Made by a program: the position numbers and the translations under genes | Shown here: positions 1 to 12,471 of the stretch, one piece after another | Layout: every line of letters begins with the position of its first letter | How positions within the stretch are numbered: position 1 is the stretch's first letter | Notes under the pieces: model-generated | The model's database searches: none | Told to the model about the DNA's origin: nothing | What the model saw: only the letters and a program-made list of their open reading frames with translations | Assembly: GCA_001939145.1 (NCBI GenBank) | Contig: LSRX01000329.1 | Location: 573,424 to 637,423, forward strand | Direction of reading: 5' to 3' | DNA length: 64,000 nucleotides | From: Symbiodinium microadriaticum | Lineage: Eukaryota; Sar; Dinophyceae; Suessiales; Symbiodiniaceae

Positions 1-3000
1 ACGTCTGATGTGCCAGCTGTGACATTTGCATACCTCTCTTGCATGCCGGTGCAAAAACAGAGCGCCGGCAATCCACAATTCTGCTGCGGGTCTGGTCTAG
101 TCTCTTGCATGGCCGTATCCTTCAGCCGACCAAACACGACTAGAATGACACAAAGGCTTCACGTGTCTGTGTGACAAACGATCTTCCCTCCGTGGCCCGA
201 TTCCTGTGAGCCGCGCATCAGCCGATCCCAGCCACGAAAAATCTAGAACGTCTAAACTCTAAGCTTAGACCGGCAAAAATCAACTGCTGTCATTAAAAAG
301 TACACCGGCGGCCCCGAATTCTATTTTCGCCGGACCACTACTGTACCCCCAAGGCCCCGGCGTCATCCACCACGCCCTGCGAAGAACAGTGTGGTCTACT
401 TAGTCTCTGATTCTGGAGGTTGCAGGGTTGATCGCGCAGACTGCTTGCAATAAGGCCCTGGCGCCCTCCACGGTGCCAGAATCCACCATGCCCTGCCAGC
501 ATGCAGCGGCACACGGTTGCTTCTCTCCAATCCGGGCTGTTATCTTCACGTCTGATGTGCCAGCTGTGACATTTGCATACCTCTCTTGCATGCCGGTGCA
601 AAAACAGAGCGCCGGCAATCCACAATTCTGCTGCGGGTCTGGTCTAGTCTCTTGCATGGCCGTATCCTTCAGCCGACCAAACACGACTAGAATGACACAA
701 AGGCTTCACGTGTCTGTGTGACAAACGATCTTCCCTCCGTGGCCCGATTCCTGTGAGCCGCGCATCAGCCGATCCCAGCCACGAAAAATCTAGAACGTCT
801 AAACTCTAAGCTTAGACCGGCAAAAATCAACTGCTGTCATTAAAAAGTACACCGGCGGCCCCGAATTCTATTTTCGCCGGACCACTACTGTACCCCCAAG
901 GCCCCGGCGTCATCCACCACGCCCTGCGAAGAACAGTGTGGTCTACTTAGTCTCTGATTCTGGAGGTTGCAGGGTTGATCGCGCAGACTGCTTGCAATAA
1001 GGCCCTGGCGCCCTCCACGGTGCCAGAATCCACCATGCCCTGCCAGCATGCAGCGGCACACGGTTGCTTCTCTCCAATCCGGGCTGTTATCTTCACGTCT
1101 GATGTGCCAGCTGTGACATTTGCATACCTCTCTTGCATGCCGGTGCAAAAACAGAGCGCCGGCAATCCACAATTCTGCTGCGGGTCTGGTCTAGTCTCTT
1201 GCATGGCCGTATCCTTCAGCCGACCAAACACGACTAGAATGACACAAAGGCTTCACGTGTCTGTGTGACAAACGATCTTCCCTCCGTGGCCCGATTCCTG
1301 TGAGCCGCGCATCAGCCGATCCCAGCCACGAAAAATCTAGAACGTCTAAACTCTAAGCTTAGACCGGCAAAAATCAACTGCTGTCATTAAAAAGTACACC
1401 GGCGGCCCCGAATTCTATTTTCGCCGGACCACTACTGTACCCCCAAGGCCCCGGCGTCATCCACCACGCCCTGCGAAGAACAGTGTGGTCTACTTAGTCT
1501 CTGATTCTGGAGGTTGCAGGGTTGATCGCGCAGACTGCTTGCAATAAGGCCCTGGCGCCCTCCACGGTGCCAGAATCCACCATGCCCTGCCAGCATGCAG
1601 CGGCACACGGTTGCTTCTCTCCAATCCGGGCTGTTATCTTCACGTCTGATGTGCCAGCTGTGACATTTGCATACCTCTCTTGCATGCCGGTGCAAAAACA
1701 GAGCGCCGGCAATCCACAATTCTGCTGCGGGTCTGGTCTAGTCTCTTGCATGGCCGTATCCTTCAGCCGACCAAACACGACTAGAATGACACAAAGGCTT
1801 CACGTGTCTGTGTGACAAACGATCTTCCCTCCGTGGCCCGATTCCTGTGAGCCGCGCATCAGCCGATCCCAGCCACGAAAAATCTAGAACGTCTAAACTC
1901 TAAGCTTAGACCGGCAAAAATCAACTGCTGTCATTAAAAAGTACACCGGCGGCCCCGAATTCTATTTTCGCCGGACCACTACTGTACCCCCAAGGCCCCG
2001 GCGTCATCCACCACGCCCTGCGAAGAACAGTGTGGTCTACTTAGTCTCTGATTCTGGAGGTTGCAGGGTTGATCGCGCAGACTGCTTGCAATAAGGCCCT
2101 GGCGCCCTCCACGGTGCCAGAATCCACCATGCCCTGCCAGCATGCAGCGGCACACGGTTGCTTCTCTCCAATCCGGGCTGTTATCTTCACGTCTGATGTG
2201 CCAGCTGTGACATTTGCATACCTCTCTTGCATGCCGGTGCAAAAACAGAGCGCCGGCAATCCACAATTCTGCTGCGGGTCTGGTCTAGTCTCTTGCATGG
2301 CCGTATCCTTCAGCCGACCAAACACGACTAGAATGACACAAAGGCTTCACGTGTCTGTGTGACAAACGATCTTCCCTCCGTGGCCCGATTCCTGTGAGCC
2401 GCGCATCAGCCGATCCCAGCCACGAAAAATCTAGAACGTCTAAACTCTAAGCTTAGACCGGCAAAAATCAACTGCTGTCATTAAAAAGTACACCGGCGGC
2501 CCCGAATTCTATTTTCGCCGGACCACTACTGTACCCCCAAGGCCCCGGCGTCATCCACCACGCCCTGCGAAGAACAGTGTGGTCTACTTAGTCTCTGATT
2601 CTGGAGGTTGCAGGGTTGATCGCGCAGACTGCTTGCAATAAGGCCCTGGCGCCCTCCACGGTGCCAGAATCCACCATGCCCTGCCAGCATGCAGCGGCAC
2701 ACGGTTGCTTCTCTCCAATCCGGGCTGTTATCTTCACGTCTGATGTGCCAGCTGTGACATTTGCATACCTCTCTTGCATGCCGGTGCAAAAACAGAGCGC
2801 CGGCAATCCACAATTCTGCTGCGGGTCTGGTCTAGTCTCTTGCATGGCCGTATCCTTCAGCCGACCAAACACGACTAGAATGACACAAAGGCTTCACGTG
2901 TCTGTGTGACAAACGATCTTCCCTCCGTGGCCCGATTCCTGTGAGCCGCGCATCAGCCGATCCCAGCCACGAAAAATCTAGAACGTCTAAACTCTAAGCT

Positions 3001-3712
3001 TAGACCGGCAAAAATCAACTGCTGTCATTAAAAAGTACACCGGCGGCCCCGAATTCTATTTTCGCCGGACCACTACTGTACCCCCAAGGCCCCGGCGTCA
3101 TCCACCACGCCCTGCGAAGAACAGTGTGGTCTACTTAGTCTCTGATTCTGGAGGTTGCAGGGTTGATCGCGCAGACTGCTTGCAATAAGGCCCTGGCGCC
3201 CTCCACGGTGCCAGAATCCACCATGCCCTGCCAGCATGCAGCGGCACACGGTTGCTTCTCTCCAATCCGGGCTGTTATCTTCACGTCTGATGTGCCAGCT
3301 GTGACATTTGCATACCTCTCTTGCATGCCGGTGCAAAAACAGAGCGCCGGCAATCCACAATTCTGCTGCGGGTCTGGTCTAGTCTCTTGCATGGCCGTAT
3401 CCTTCAGCCGACCAAACACGACTAGAATGACACAAAGGCTTCACGTGTCTGTGTGACAAACGATCTTCCCTCCGTGGCCCGATTCCTGTGAGCCGCGCAT
3501 CAGCCGATCCCAGCCACGAAAAATCTAGAACGTCTAAACTCTAAGCTTAGACCGGCAAAAATCAACTGCTGTCATTAAAAAGTACACCGGCGGGGACCAC
3601 TACTGTACCCCCAAGGCCCCGGCGTCATCCACCACGCCCTGCCAATGACACTGTGGTCTACTTAGTCTCTGATTCTGGAGGTTGCAGTTGATCACGCAGA
3701 CTGCTTGCAATA
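1..3712. repeat. 547-bp tandem satellite array, about 6.8 copies
   Basis: The same sequence recurs at 1, 548, 1095, 1642, 2189, 2736 and 3283, an exact 547-bp period. The six full copies show no differences that I could find, and their short reading frames translate identically. The window opens inside the array, so its left end is not seen. The last copy carries a 20-bp deletion after position 3593, between a CGGCGG and a CGCCGG motif, then diverges and loses homology near 3712. The unit includes the palindrome TCTAAGCTTAGA. Short ORFs of 94-97 codons exist on both strands of every unit, but they overlap each other and resemble no protein. I read the unit as non-coding satellite, possibly subtelomeric. 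It resembles no rRNA, 5S or snRNA gene that I recognise. Confidence 0.95.
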
Positions 3713-3821
3713 CAACTGCGCGGCGAATTTCTAGGGTTTTTGACTGGGGCGTTCGAGCCGCCTAGACTCCACATGCAAACACGACGATGGAACTGCATTG
3801 ACTCCGTTTCGCTGAGGCCCC
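3713..3821. other. Junction between the two satellite arrays
   Basis: About 110 bp of single-copy sequence separates the end of the 547-bp array from the start of the 1.87-kb array. It contains one degenerate telomere-like word (CTAGGGTTTTTG). No gene is recognised. Confidence 0.7.
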
Positions 3822-4579
3822 GATCCCCTAGTCCTTGCGGATTGGGATTTAGGCATCCGCAACCTGAAACCACCAAGATACATGATCAAGAACAATACTC
3901 CCTTCCAAAACAGAACCTCATATGACCCTCTTCTAGTTAGTAACACCCGGAAGGATTCCAAAGGGTTAAGGCCGAGGGTTTAGGGATTCACAGACTAAGA
4001 CCCCCATAACAGAGATGCGAAATCCCGAAACCCTCAGTCTGGGTTGCCGTGCCACATCGGCTGGGCGCTTTCCGTTCAAGAAGCCCTGACGAAGCAAACT
4101 ACAGTGGTACACTTCAAGGCTAGTTTCAAGGGTTTGGGTATTTGTCGGGGTTCTGGGTAGTTTCGGCGTTGATTCAAAAGTCGTGGCCGTGGTCCTTCCG
4201 AGCTTACATAATACAGAAGTCTCCAGAACCAGGTGCTTTTACGAGGCTCTATCAGTAACCGAGGTAGTGGAACTAAAGGTTGTCTCCTCTGGGTTCTGTT
4301 CTGAAGGGTGGCTTTCGACGTTTCTAGTGATCAGCCGGAAGTGGGCCTGGAGGTGGGTTGAGGTCTGGAGAATGCTAATTTCTGCAGATCTTTGCTGTGG
4401 AGACTGTTGCTGCGTTTTCTCCTTCATCGCTGAAACTGCCAGGCAGGCAACATGAGTGACCTGAAGGTAGTGGCGAAACACCAAGCCTTTGCAGACGGTA
4501 AAACAAGAAACAGGTTCTTGCTGGTGAGCTCAGCCAAGCTACATCTACAAGAATGGAACTGACTACGAGTGTATAATTA

Positions 4580-4705
4580 GTATATATATATATACATACA
4601 TACATAGACATATACATATACACACACATACATACTCTACATGTGCACAAACATGTACATGTACATATGCCTATATCTATACCTGTATCTATATCTATAT
4701 CTATG

Positions 4706-4741
<36 letters not shown>

Positions 4742-4812
4742 TACATGTACATATACATGTCCATGTACACATACATATACATATACATATACAGATACAG
4801 ATACAGATACAG

Positions 4813-4852
<40 letters not shown>

Positions 4853-4945
4853 GTGTGTATACAGGCCTGCGCGTGTCTAGCAATTTACACATACATATTC
4901 GTTTGTTTATATATATATATATACACACACATACGTATGTGTGTA
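4580..4945. repeat. AT / CATA / ATACAT microsatellite, satellite unit 1
   Basis: A compound tract of (TA)n, (CATA)n, CTATAT and ATACAT hexamers. An ATACAG block of about four copies lies between two ATACAT runs. The tyrosine-rich frames across it are repeat artefacts. Confidence 0.9.
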
Positions 4946-6449
4946 CATACATGCGTATACAGTAGAAGCCATTGGGTTGGAACATCATAACCCTCATGCC
5001 CTTAAGGTATATTTAAAATATAAGGAATCCTCGCGCATATAATCCTAAAGCCATGTCCCATCTTTCTGAGGTTCGCTTTACATGTACGTACATAAAGACA
5101 AACTCAACATAAAGAATACGAGGAATATGCTGCAGGAGCGGTAGACAAGCCCTTCTTGTGAAACCCTTGAACCACCTTGTGAGGCCCAGGGATGCCCTTG
5201 AGCCTTCCCAGCTCATGCCGTCAATTTTTTGACAAGAGCCCCGCAAAGCAGAACCCAGAACCCTAAACCCTAAAAGGGAACTCCGAGCGCATGACCCCAT
5301 CCACTGTGTCAGAGTCCATCCAGTGGTCCTCCCGAAAGTTTTGGGGCTAAAGTCAGGGTTTGGAGTTTAGGGGTTCAATTCGAAGGTCTGAATAGTAGAC
5401 CCCCCCAAACCCTGCTCCACTTGTTATGAAGGCCCAGAGATCAAACGCGCTGTGCTTCGAGGGTTTTTGGGCGGTTTTGGGTTTTAGATTTCGGGTTTGG
5501 GGTATTCACCTACAGACGACCCTGTGTATCCAAAGCTAGTGGAATTCTCAAGACCAGCTTTTCGTCGAGAATCCCCAGCTCGAATAGAGACGCCTTCAGC
5601 TAGATTCTGCTGTAACTATGTTCAACGGATACTATTGCTAACTCTTCCGACCCTGACACCTGATATGCGACACTTGATTCATAAAACACCTGTGATCCCC
5701 GAGTCCTTGTGGATTGGGATTTAGGGATCCGCAACCTGAAACCACCAAGATACATGATCAAGAACAATCTCCCTTCCAAAACAGAACCTCATATGACCCT
5801 CTTCTAGTTAGTAACACCCGGAAGGTTTCCAAGGGTTTACGGCCGAGGGTTTAGGGATTCACAGACTAAGACCCCATAACAGAGATGCGAAATCCCGAAA
5901 CCCTCAGTCTGGGTTGCCGTGCCACATCGGCTGGGCGCTTTCCGTTCAAGAAGCCCTGACGAAGCAAACTACAGTGGTACACTTCAAGGCTAGTTTCAAG
6001 GGTTTGGGTATTTGTCGGGGTTCTGGGTAGTTTCGGCGTTGATTCAAAAGTCGTGGCCGTGGTCCTTCCGAGCTTACATAATACAGAAGTCTCCAGAACC
6101 AGGTGCTTTTACGAGGCTCTATCAGTAACCGAGGTAGTGGAACTAAAGGTTGTCTCCTCTGGGTTCTGTTCTGAAGGGTGGCTTTCGACGTTTCTAGTGA
6201 TCAGCCGGAAGTGGGCCTGGAGGTGGGTTGAGGTCTGGAGAATGCTAATTTCTGCAGATCTTTGCTGTGGAGACTGTTGCTGCGTTTTCTCCTTCATCGC
6301 TGTAACTGCCAGGCAGGCAACATGAGTGACCAGAAGGTAGTGGCGAAACACCAAGCCTTTGCAGACGGTAAAACAAGAAACAGGTTCTTGTTCGTGAGCT
6401 CAGCCAAGCTACAACTACAAGAATGGAACTGACTACGAGTGTATAATTA

Positions 6450-6581
6450 GTATATATATATATATATATACATACATACATAGACATATACATATACACA
6501 CACATACATACTCTACATGTGCACAAACATGTACATGTACATATGCCTATATCTATACCTGTATCTATATCTATATCTATG

Positions 6582-6617
<36 letters not shown>

Positions 6618-6688
6618 TACATGTACATATACATGTCCATGTACACATACATATACATATACATATACAGATACAGATACAGATACAG

Positions 6689-6722
<34 letters not shown>

Positions 6723-6815
6723 GTGTGTATACAGGCCTGCGCGTGTCTAGCAATTTACACATACATATTCGTTTGTTTATATATATATATATACACACAC
6801 ATACGTATGTGTGTA
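6450..6815. repeat. AT / CATA / ATACAT microsatellite, satellite unit 2
   Basis: The same compound tract as in unit 1. The first TA run is longer and the ATACAT run after the ATACAG block is shorter. Confidence 0.9.
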
Positions 6816-8319
6816 CATACATGCGTATACAGTAGAAGCCATTGGGTTGGAACATCATAACCCTCATGCCCTTAAGGTATATTTAAAATATAAGGAATCC
6901 TCGCGCATATAATCCTAAAGCCATGTCCCATCTTTCTGAGGTTCGCTTTACATGTACGTACATAAAGACAAACTCAACATAAAGAATACGAGGAATATGC
7001 TGCAGGAGCGGTAGACAAGCCCTTCTTGTGAAACCCTTGAACCACCTTGTGAGGCCCAGGGATGCCCTTGAGCCTTCCCAGCTCATGCCGTCAATTTTTT
7101 GACAAGAGCCCCGCAAAGCAGAACCCAGAACCCTAAACCCTAAAAGGGAACTCCGAGCGCATGACCCCATCCACTGTGTCAGAGTCCATCCAGTGGTCCT
7201 CCCGAAAGTTTTGGGGCTAAAGTCAGGGTTTGGAGTTTAGGGGTTCAATTCGAAGGTCTGAATAGTAGACCCCCCCAAACCCTGCTCCACTTGTTATGAA
7301 GGCCCAGAGATCAAATGCGCTGTGCTTCGAGGGTTTTTGGGCGGTTTTGGGTTTTAGATTTCGGGTTTGGGGTATTCACCTACAGACGACCCTGTGTATC
7401 CAAAGCTAGTGGAATTCTCAAGACCAGCTTTTCGTCGAGAATCCCCAGCTCGAATAGAGACGCCTTCAGCTAGATTCTGCTGTAACTATGTTCAACGGAT
7501 ACTATTGCTAACTCTTCCGACCCTGACACCTGATATGCGACACTTGATTCATAAAACACCTGTGATCCCCGAGTCCTTGTGGATTGGGATTTAGGGATCC
7601 GCAACCTGAAACCACCAAGATACATGATCAAGAACAATCTCCCTTCCAAAACAGAACCTCATATGACCCTCTTCTAGTTAGTAACACCCGGAAGGTTTCC
7701 AAGGGTTTACGGCCGAGGGTTTAGGGATTCACAGACTAAGACCCCATAACAGAGATGCGAAATCCCGAAACCCTCAGTCTGGGTTGCCGTGCCACATCGG
7801 CTGGGCGCTTTCCGTTCAAGAAGCCCTGACGAAGCAAACTACAGTGGTACACTTCAAGGCTAGTTTCAAGGGTTTGGGTATTTGTCGGGGTTCTGGGTAG
7901 TTTCGGCGTTGATTCAAAAGTCGTGGCCGTGGTCCTTCCGAGCTTACATAATACAGAAGTCTCCAGAACCAGGTGCTTTTACGAGGCTCTATCAGTAACC
8001 GAGGTAGTGGAACTAAAGGTTGTCTCCTCTGGGTTCTGTTCTGAAGGGTGTCTTTCGACGTTTCTAGTGATCAGCCGGAAGTGGGCCTGGAGGTGGGTTG
8101 AGGTCTGGAGAATGCTAATTTCTGCAGATCTTTGCTGTGGAGACTGTTGCTGCGTTTTCTCCTTCATCGCTGTAACTGCCAGGCAGGCAACATGAGTGAC
8201 CAGAAGGTAGTGGCGAAACACCAAGCCTTTGCAGACGGTAAAACAAGAAACAGGTTCTTGTTCGTGAGCTCAGCCAAGCTACAACTACAAGAATGGAACT
8301 GACTACGAGTGTATAATTA

Positions 8320-8510
8320 GTATATATATATATATATATACATACATACATAGACATATACATATACACACACATACATACTCTACATGTGCACAAACAT
8401 GTACATGTACATATGCCTATATCTATACCTGTATCTATATCTATATCTATGTATGTATATATATATGTGTATATATATATATACATGTACATATACATGT
8501 CCATGTACAC

Positions 8511-8581
<71 letters not shown>

Positions 8582-8594
8582 GATACAGATACAG

Positions 8595-8628
<34 letters not shown>

Positions 8629-8721
8629 GTGTGTATACAGGCCTGCGCGTGTCTAGCAATTTACACATACATATTCGTTTGTTTATATATATATATATAC
8701 ACACACATACGTATGTGTGTA
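8320..8721. repeat. AT / CATA / ATACAT microsatellite, satellite unit 3 (expanded)
   Basis: The ATACAT hexamer run before the ATACAG block is greatly expanded, which accounts for the unit being about 36 bp longer. The TA runs near 8455-8480 are interrupted differently from the other units. Confidence 0.9.
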
Positions 8722-10225
8722 CATACATGCGTATACAGTAGAAGCCATTGGGTTGGAACATCATAACCCTCATGCCCTTAAGGTATATTTAAAATATAAG
8801 GAATCCTCGCGCATATAATCCTAAAGCCATGTCCCATCTTTCTGAGGTTCGCTTTACATGTACGTACATAAAGACAAACTCAACATAAAGAATACGAGGA
8901 ATATGCTGCAGGAGCGGTAGACAAGCCCTTCTTGTGAAACCCTTGAACCACCTTGTGAGGCCCAGGGATGCCCTTGAGCCTTCCCAGCTCATGCCGTCAA
9001 TTTTTTGACAAGAGCCCCGCAAAGCAGAACCCAGAACCCTAAACCCTAAAAGGGAACTCCGAGCGCATGACCCCATCCACTGTGTCAGAGTCCATCCAGT
9101 GGTCCTCCCGAAAGTTTTGGGGCTAAAGTCAGGGTTTGGAGTTTAGGGGTTCAATTCGAAGGTCTGAATAGTAGACCCCCCCAAACCCTGCTCCACTTGT
9201 TATGAAGGCCCAGAGATCAAACGCGCTGTGCTTCGAGGGTTTTTGGGCGGTTTTGGGTTTTAGATTTCGGGTTTGGGGTATTCACCTACAGACGACCCTG
9301 TGTATCCAAAGCTAGTGGAATTCTCAAGACCAGCTTTTCGTCGAGAATCCCCAGCTCGAATAGAGACGCCTTCAGCTAGATTCTGCTGTAACTATGTTCA
9401 ACGGATACTATTGCTAACTCTTCCGACCCTGACACCTGATATGCGACACTTGATTCATAAAACACCTGTGATCCCCGAGTCCTTGTGGATTGGGATTTAG
9501 GGATCCGCAACCTGAAACCACCAAGATACATGATCAAGAACAATCTCCCTTCCAAAACAGAACCTCATATGACCCTCTTCTAGTTAGTAACACCCGGAAG
9601 GTTTCCAAGGGTTTACGGCCGAGGGTTTAGGGATTCACAGACTAAGACCCCATAACAGAGATGCGAAATCCCGAAACCCTCAGTCTGGGTTGCCGTGCCA
9701 CATCGGCTGGGCGCTTTCCGTTCAAGAAGCCCTGACGAAGCAAACTACAGTGGTACACTTCAAGGCTAGTTTCAAGGGTTTGGGTATTTGTCGGGGTTCT
9801 GGGTAGTTTCGGCGTTGATTCAAAAGTCGTGGCCGTGGTCCTTCCGAGCTTACATAATACAGAAGTCTCCAGAACCAGGTGCTTTTACGAGGCTCTATCA
9901 GTAACCGAGGTAGTGGAACTAAAGGTTGTCTCCTCTGGGTTCTGTTCTGAAGGGTGGCTTTCGACGTTTCTAGTGATCAGCCGGAAGTGGGCCTGGAGGT
10001 GGGTTGAGGTCTGGAGAATGCTAATTTCTGCAGATCTTTGCTGTGGAGACTGTTGCTGCGTTTTCTCCTTCATCGCTGTAACTGCCAGGCAGGCAACATG
10101 AGTGACCAGAAGGTAGTGGCGAAACACCAAGCCTTTGCAGACGGTAAAACAAGAAACAGGTTCTTGTTCGTGAGCTCAGCCAAGCTACAACTACAAGAAT
10201 GGAACTGACTACGAGTGTATAATTA

Positions 10226-10357
10226 GTATATATATATATATATATACATACATACATAGACATATACATATACACACACATACATACTCTACATGTGCAC
10301 AAACATGTACATGTACATATGCCTATATCTATACCTGTATCTATATCTATATCTATG

Positions 10358-10393
<36 letters not shown>

Positions 10394-10422
10394 TACATGT
10401 ACATATACATGTCCATGTACAC

Positions 10423-10474
<52 letters not shown>

Positions 10475-10567
10475 GTGTGTATACAGGCCTGCGCGTGTCT
10501 AGCAATTTACACATACATATTCGTTTGTTTATATATATATATATACACACACATACGTATGTGTGTA
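10226..10567. repeat. AT / CATA / ATACAT microsatellite, satellite unit 4 (contracted)
   Basis: The ATACAG block found in the other three units is absent and a single ATACAT run remains. This explains the shorter 1846-bp unit. Confidence 0.9.
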
Positions 10568-11312
10568 CATACATGCGTATACAGTAGAAGCCATTGGGTT
10601 GGAACATCATAACCCTCATGCCCTTAAGGTATATTTAAAATATAAGGAATCCTCGCGCATATAATCCTAAAGCCATGTCCCATCTTTCTGAGGTTCGCTT
10701 TACATGTACGTACATAAAGACAAACTCAACATAAAGAATACGAGGAATATGCTGCAGGAGCGGTAGACAAGCCCTTCTTGTGAAACCCTTGAACCACCTT
10801 GTGAGGCCCAGGGATGCCCTTGAGCCTTCCCAGCTCATGCCGTCAATTTTTTGACAAGAGCCCCGCAAAGCAGAACCCAGAACCCTAAACCCTAAAAGGG
10901 AACTCCGAGCGCATGACCCCATCCACTGTGTCAGAGTCCATCCAGTGGTCCTCCCGAAAGTTTTGGGGCTAAAGTCAGGGTTTGGAGTTTAGGGGTTCAA
11001 TTCGAAGGTCTGAATAGTAGACCCCCCCAAACCCTGCTCCACTTGTTATGAAGGCCCAGAGATCAAAAGCGCTGTGCTTCGAGGGTTTTTGGGCGGTTTT
11101 GGGTTTTAGATTTCGGGTTTGGGGTATTCACCTACAGACGACCCTGTGTATCCAAAGCTAGCGGAATTCTCAAGACCAGCTTTTCGTAGAGAATCCCCAG
11201 CTCGAATAGAGACGCCTTCAGCTAGATTCTGCTGTAATTATGTTCAACGGATACTATTGCTAACTCTTCCGACCCTGACACCTGATATGCGACACTTGAT
11301 TCATAAAACACC

Positions 11313-12470
11313 CGCCCTGTAGAAGGATTGCTTGTTATAAACCCGTAGATAGGACCCATCATGAGCCTCTGGACCCTGCCAAGTGCCAGGGCAGCCCACG
11401 TGGACAGCGGACTGGACGGAGTTCGAAAGAGGTGTTTAGGGTGGTGTTTTGGGTTTAGGCGTTTTCGTGTCTCGGGTTTCGGGTATAAGGCTTAGGGGTT
11501 TGAGGTTTTAGGGGGGAGGGTATAGGGTTTAGGGCTCTGGGTATAGGGTTTACGAATTAGGGCTTAGGGTTTGTAGAAAGTGCTTGTGGAAGGGTTTATT
11601 TCATGGCTTCCATAAGGGTTTCTGTTGTCTTCAATGTGTTAAAGGCCTAACAAGGCTTCGGGAGTGTTTTGGGGCTTCAGTGGGGCTTTGGGGTCATGCT
11701 ATTGGGAGTTTAATATTTAAGTAAAGCTTTTTAGCATTCAGGGCGTCCCGGGCTTGTCGTGGTGAGGGTGTTCAGGGTTTTGTACGTTCAGGGTGCTAGC
11801 TGGTTTGCAGGGTTTAAGGGAGAGAGTTTTGGCGCTAGGTGTTAAGGGCTTTTGGATTTTCACGTTAGGGGCCAGTGGCCAGTGATCGGGTCTGGGGCTT
11901 CGGGTTGGGCCGCTTAGGGTTTCACAAGTTCTAAAGGCTTGATGGATTAGAATTCAGGGTTTGGGGTTGAGCGTTCGTGGGTTTAGGGTGCGTTGTGAAA
12001 GGTCCAAAGCCTTTGAACAGCGCTCAAGGGTTCAAGGTCTCTGGCTTTCTTCGCTGTCGGATTGAGGGTTTTGGGGTTAGGGTTTAGGGTTTAGCTAGAT
12101 GGTTTCTGATTTGGGGTGAAAGGTTCAGTGACGAGGATTTTGGGTTAAGGATTCAGAGTTGAGGAATTGGGCGTTTGGGGATTTGAGGTTTACATTCAGG
12201 GTCTACGGCAGCCTGGTTTCTGACTATAGAACACAGGGTTGAAGAGATTGAGTCTAAGATAAGATTTAGGGTTAGCGCAGGGGCATGGTATCGTAATCCA
12301 ATGAACTGCATCCTAAACCTGCGCAATTTGATTCCTACACCCTCTTTCTCTGGCATGAATGGTTGAAGGGATGAATCATTAGAGCCTTTTGTGTTTGGGG
12401 GCATGCTAGCATCTTAGGGTCCTGTCCAAAAAGCTGGATTTCTGGCTGGGACTAGGACGGGGGTGAATCA
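11313..12470. other. Degenerate TTTAGGG-rich unique sequence
   Basis: Dense imperfect TTTAGGG-sense words (for example 11440-11580 and 12070-12095) occur in otherwise unique sequence. One small exon-like frame lies at its left edge, at 11360-11438 on the plus strand. It starts MSLWTLPSARAAHVDSGL and stops being continuous at AAAGAG|GTGTTTAGGG, a plausible GT splice donor. Nothing else is recognised, and the exon reading is a guess. Confidence 0.4.
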
Positions 12471-12471
12471 N

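Larger units (their letters stand above)
3822..11312. repeat. Tandem array of four 1.85-1.91 kb satellite units
   Basis: Unit starts (GATCCCC) lie at 3822, 5694, 7564 and 9470, giving spacings of 1872, 1870 and 1906 bp. The fourth unit ends near 11312, at the same phase as the others. Outside an internal microsatellite the units are nearly identical. Differences concentrate in the outer copies. Unit 1 has several private substitutions near 4433-4545, and unit 4 has private changes near 11067, 11161, 11188 and 11238. Unit 3 has one at 8051. Each unit contains telomere-like words (AACCCTAAACCCTAAA), so the satellite seems to be an amplified piece of the genome's ordinary intergenic sequence. 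ORFs of 75-157 codons recur in every unit but depend on repeats or overlap other frames, so I call no gene. Confidence 0.93.

Noticed and set aside
338..3456. Recurring 94-97 codon ORFs in the 547-bp satellite
   Set aside because: They recur only because the unit repeats exactly. They overlap on both strands and resemble no protein.
1..3712. CRISPR array or other prokaryotic repeat system
   Set aside because: The unit is 547 bp with no short repeat-spacer pattern, and the window is plainly eukaryotic.
4375..10619. Tyr/Ile/Met-rich ORFs of 80-170 codons in the 1.87-kb satellite
   Set aside because: They are translations of the TA/CATA/ATACAT microsatellite.
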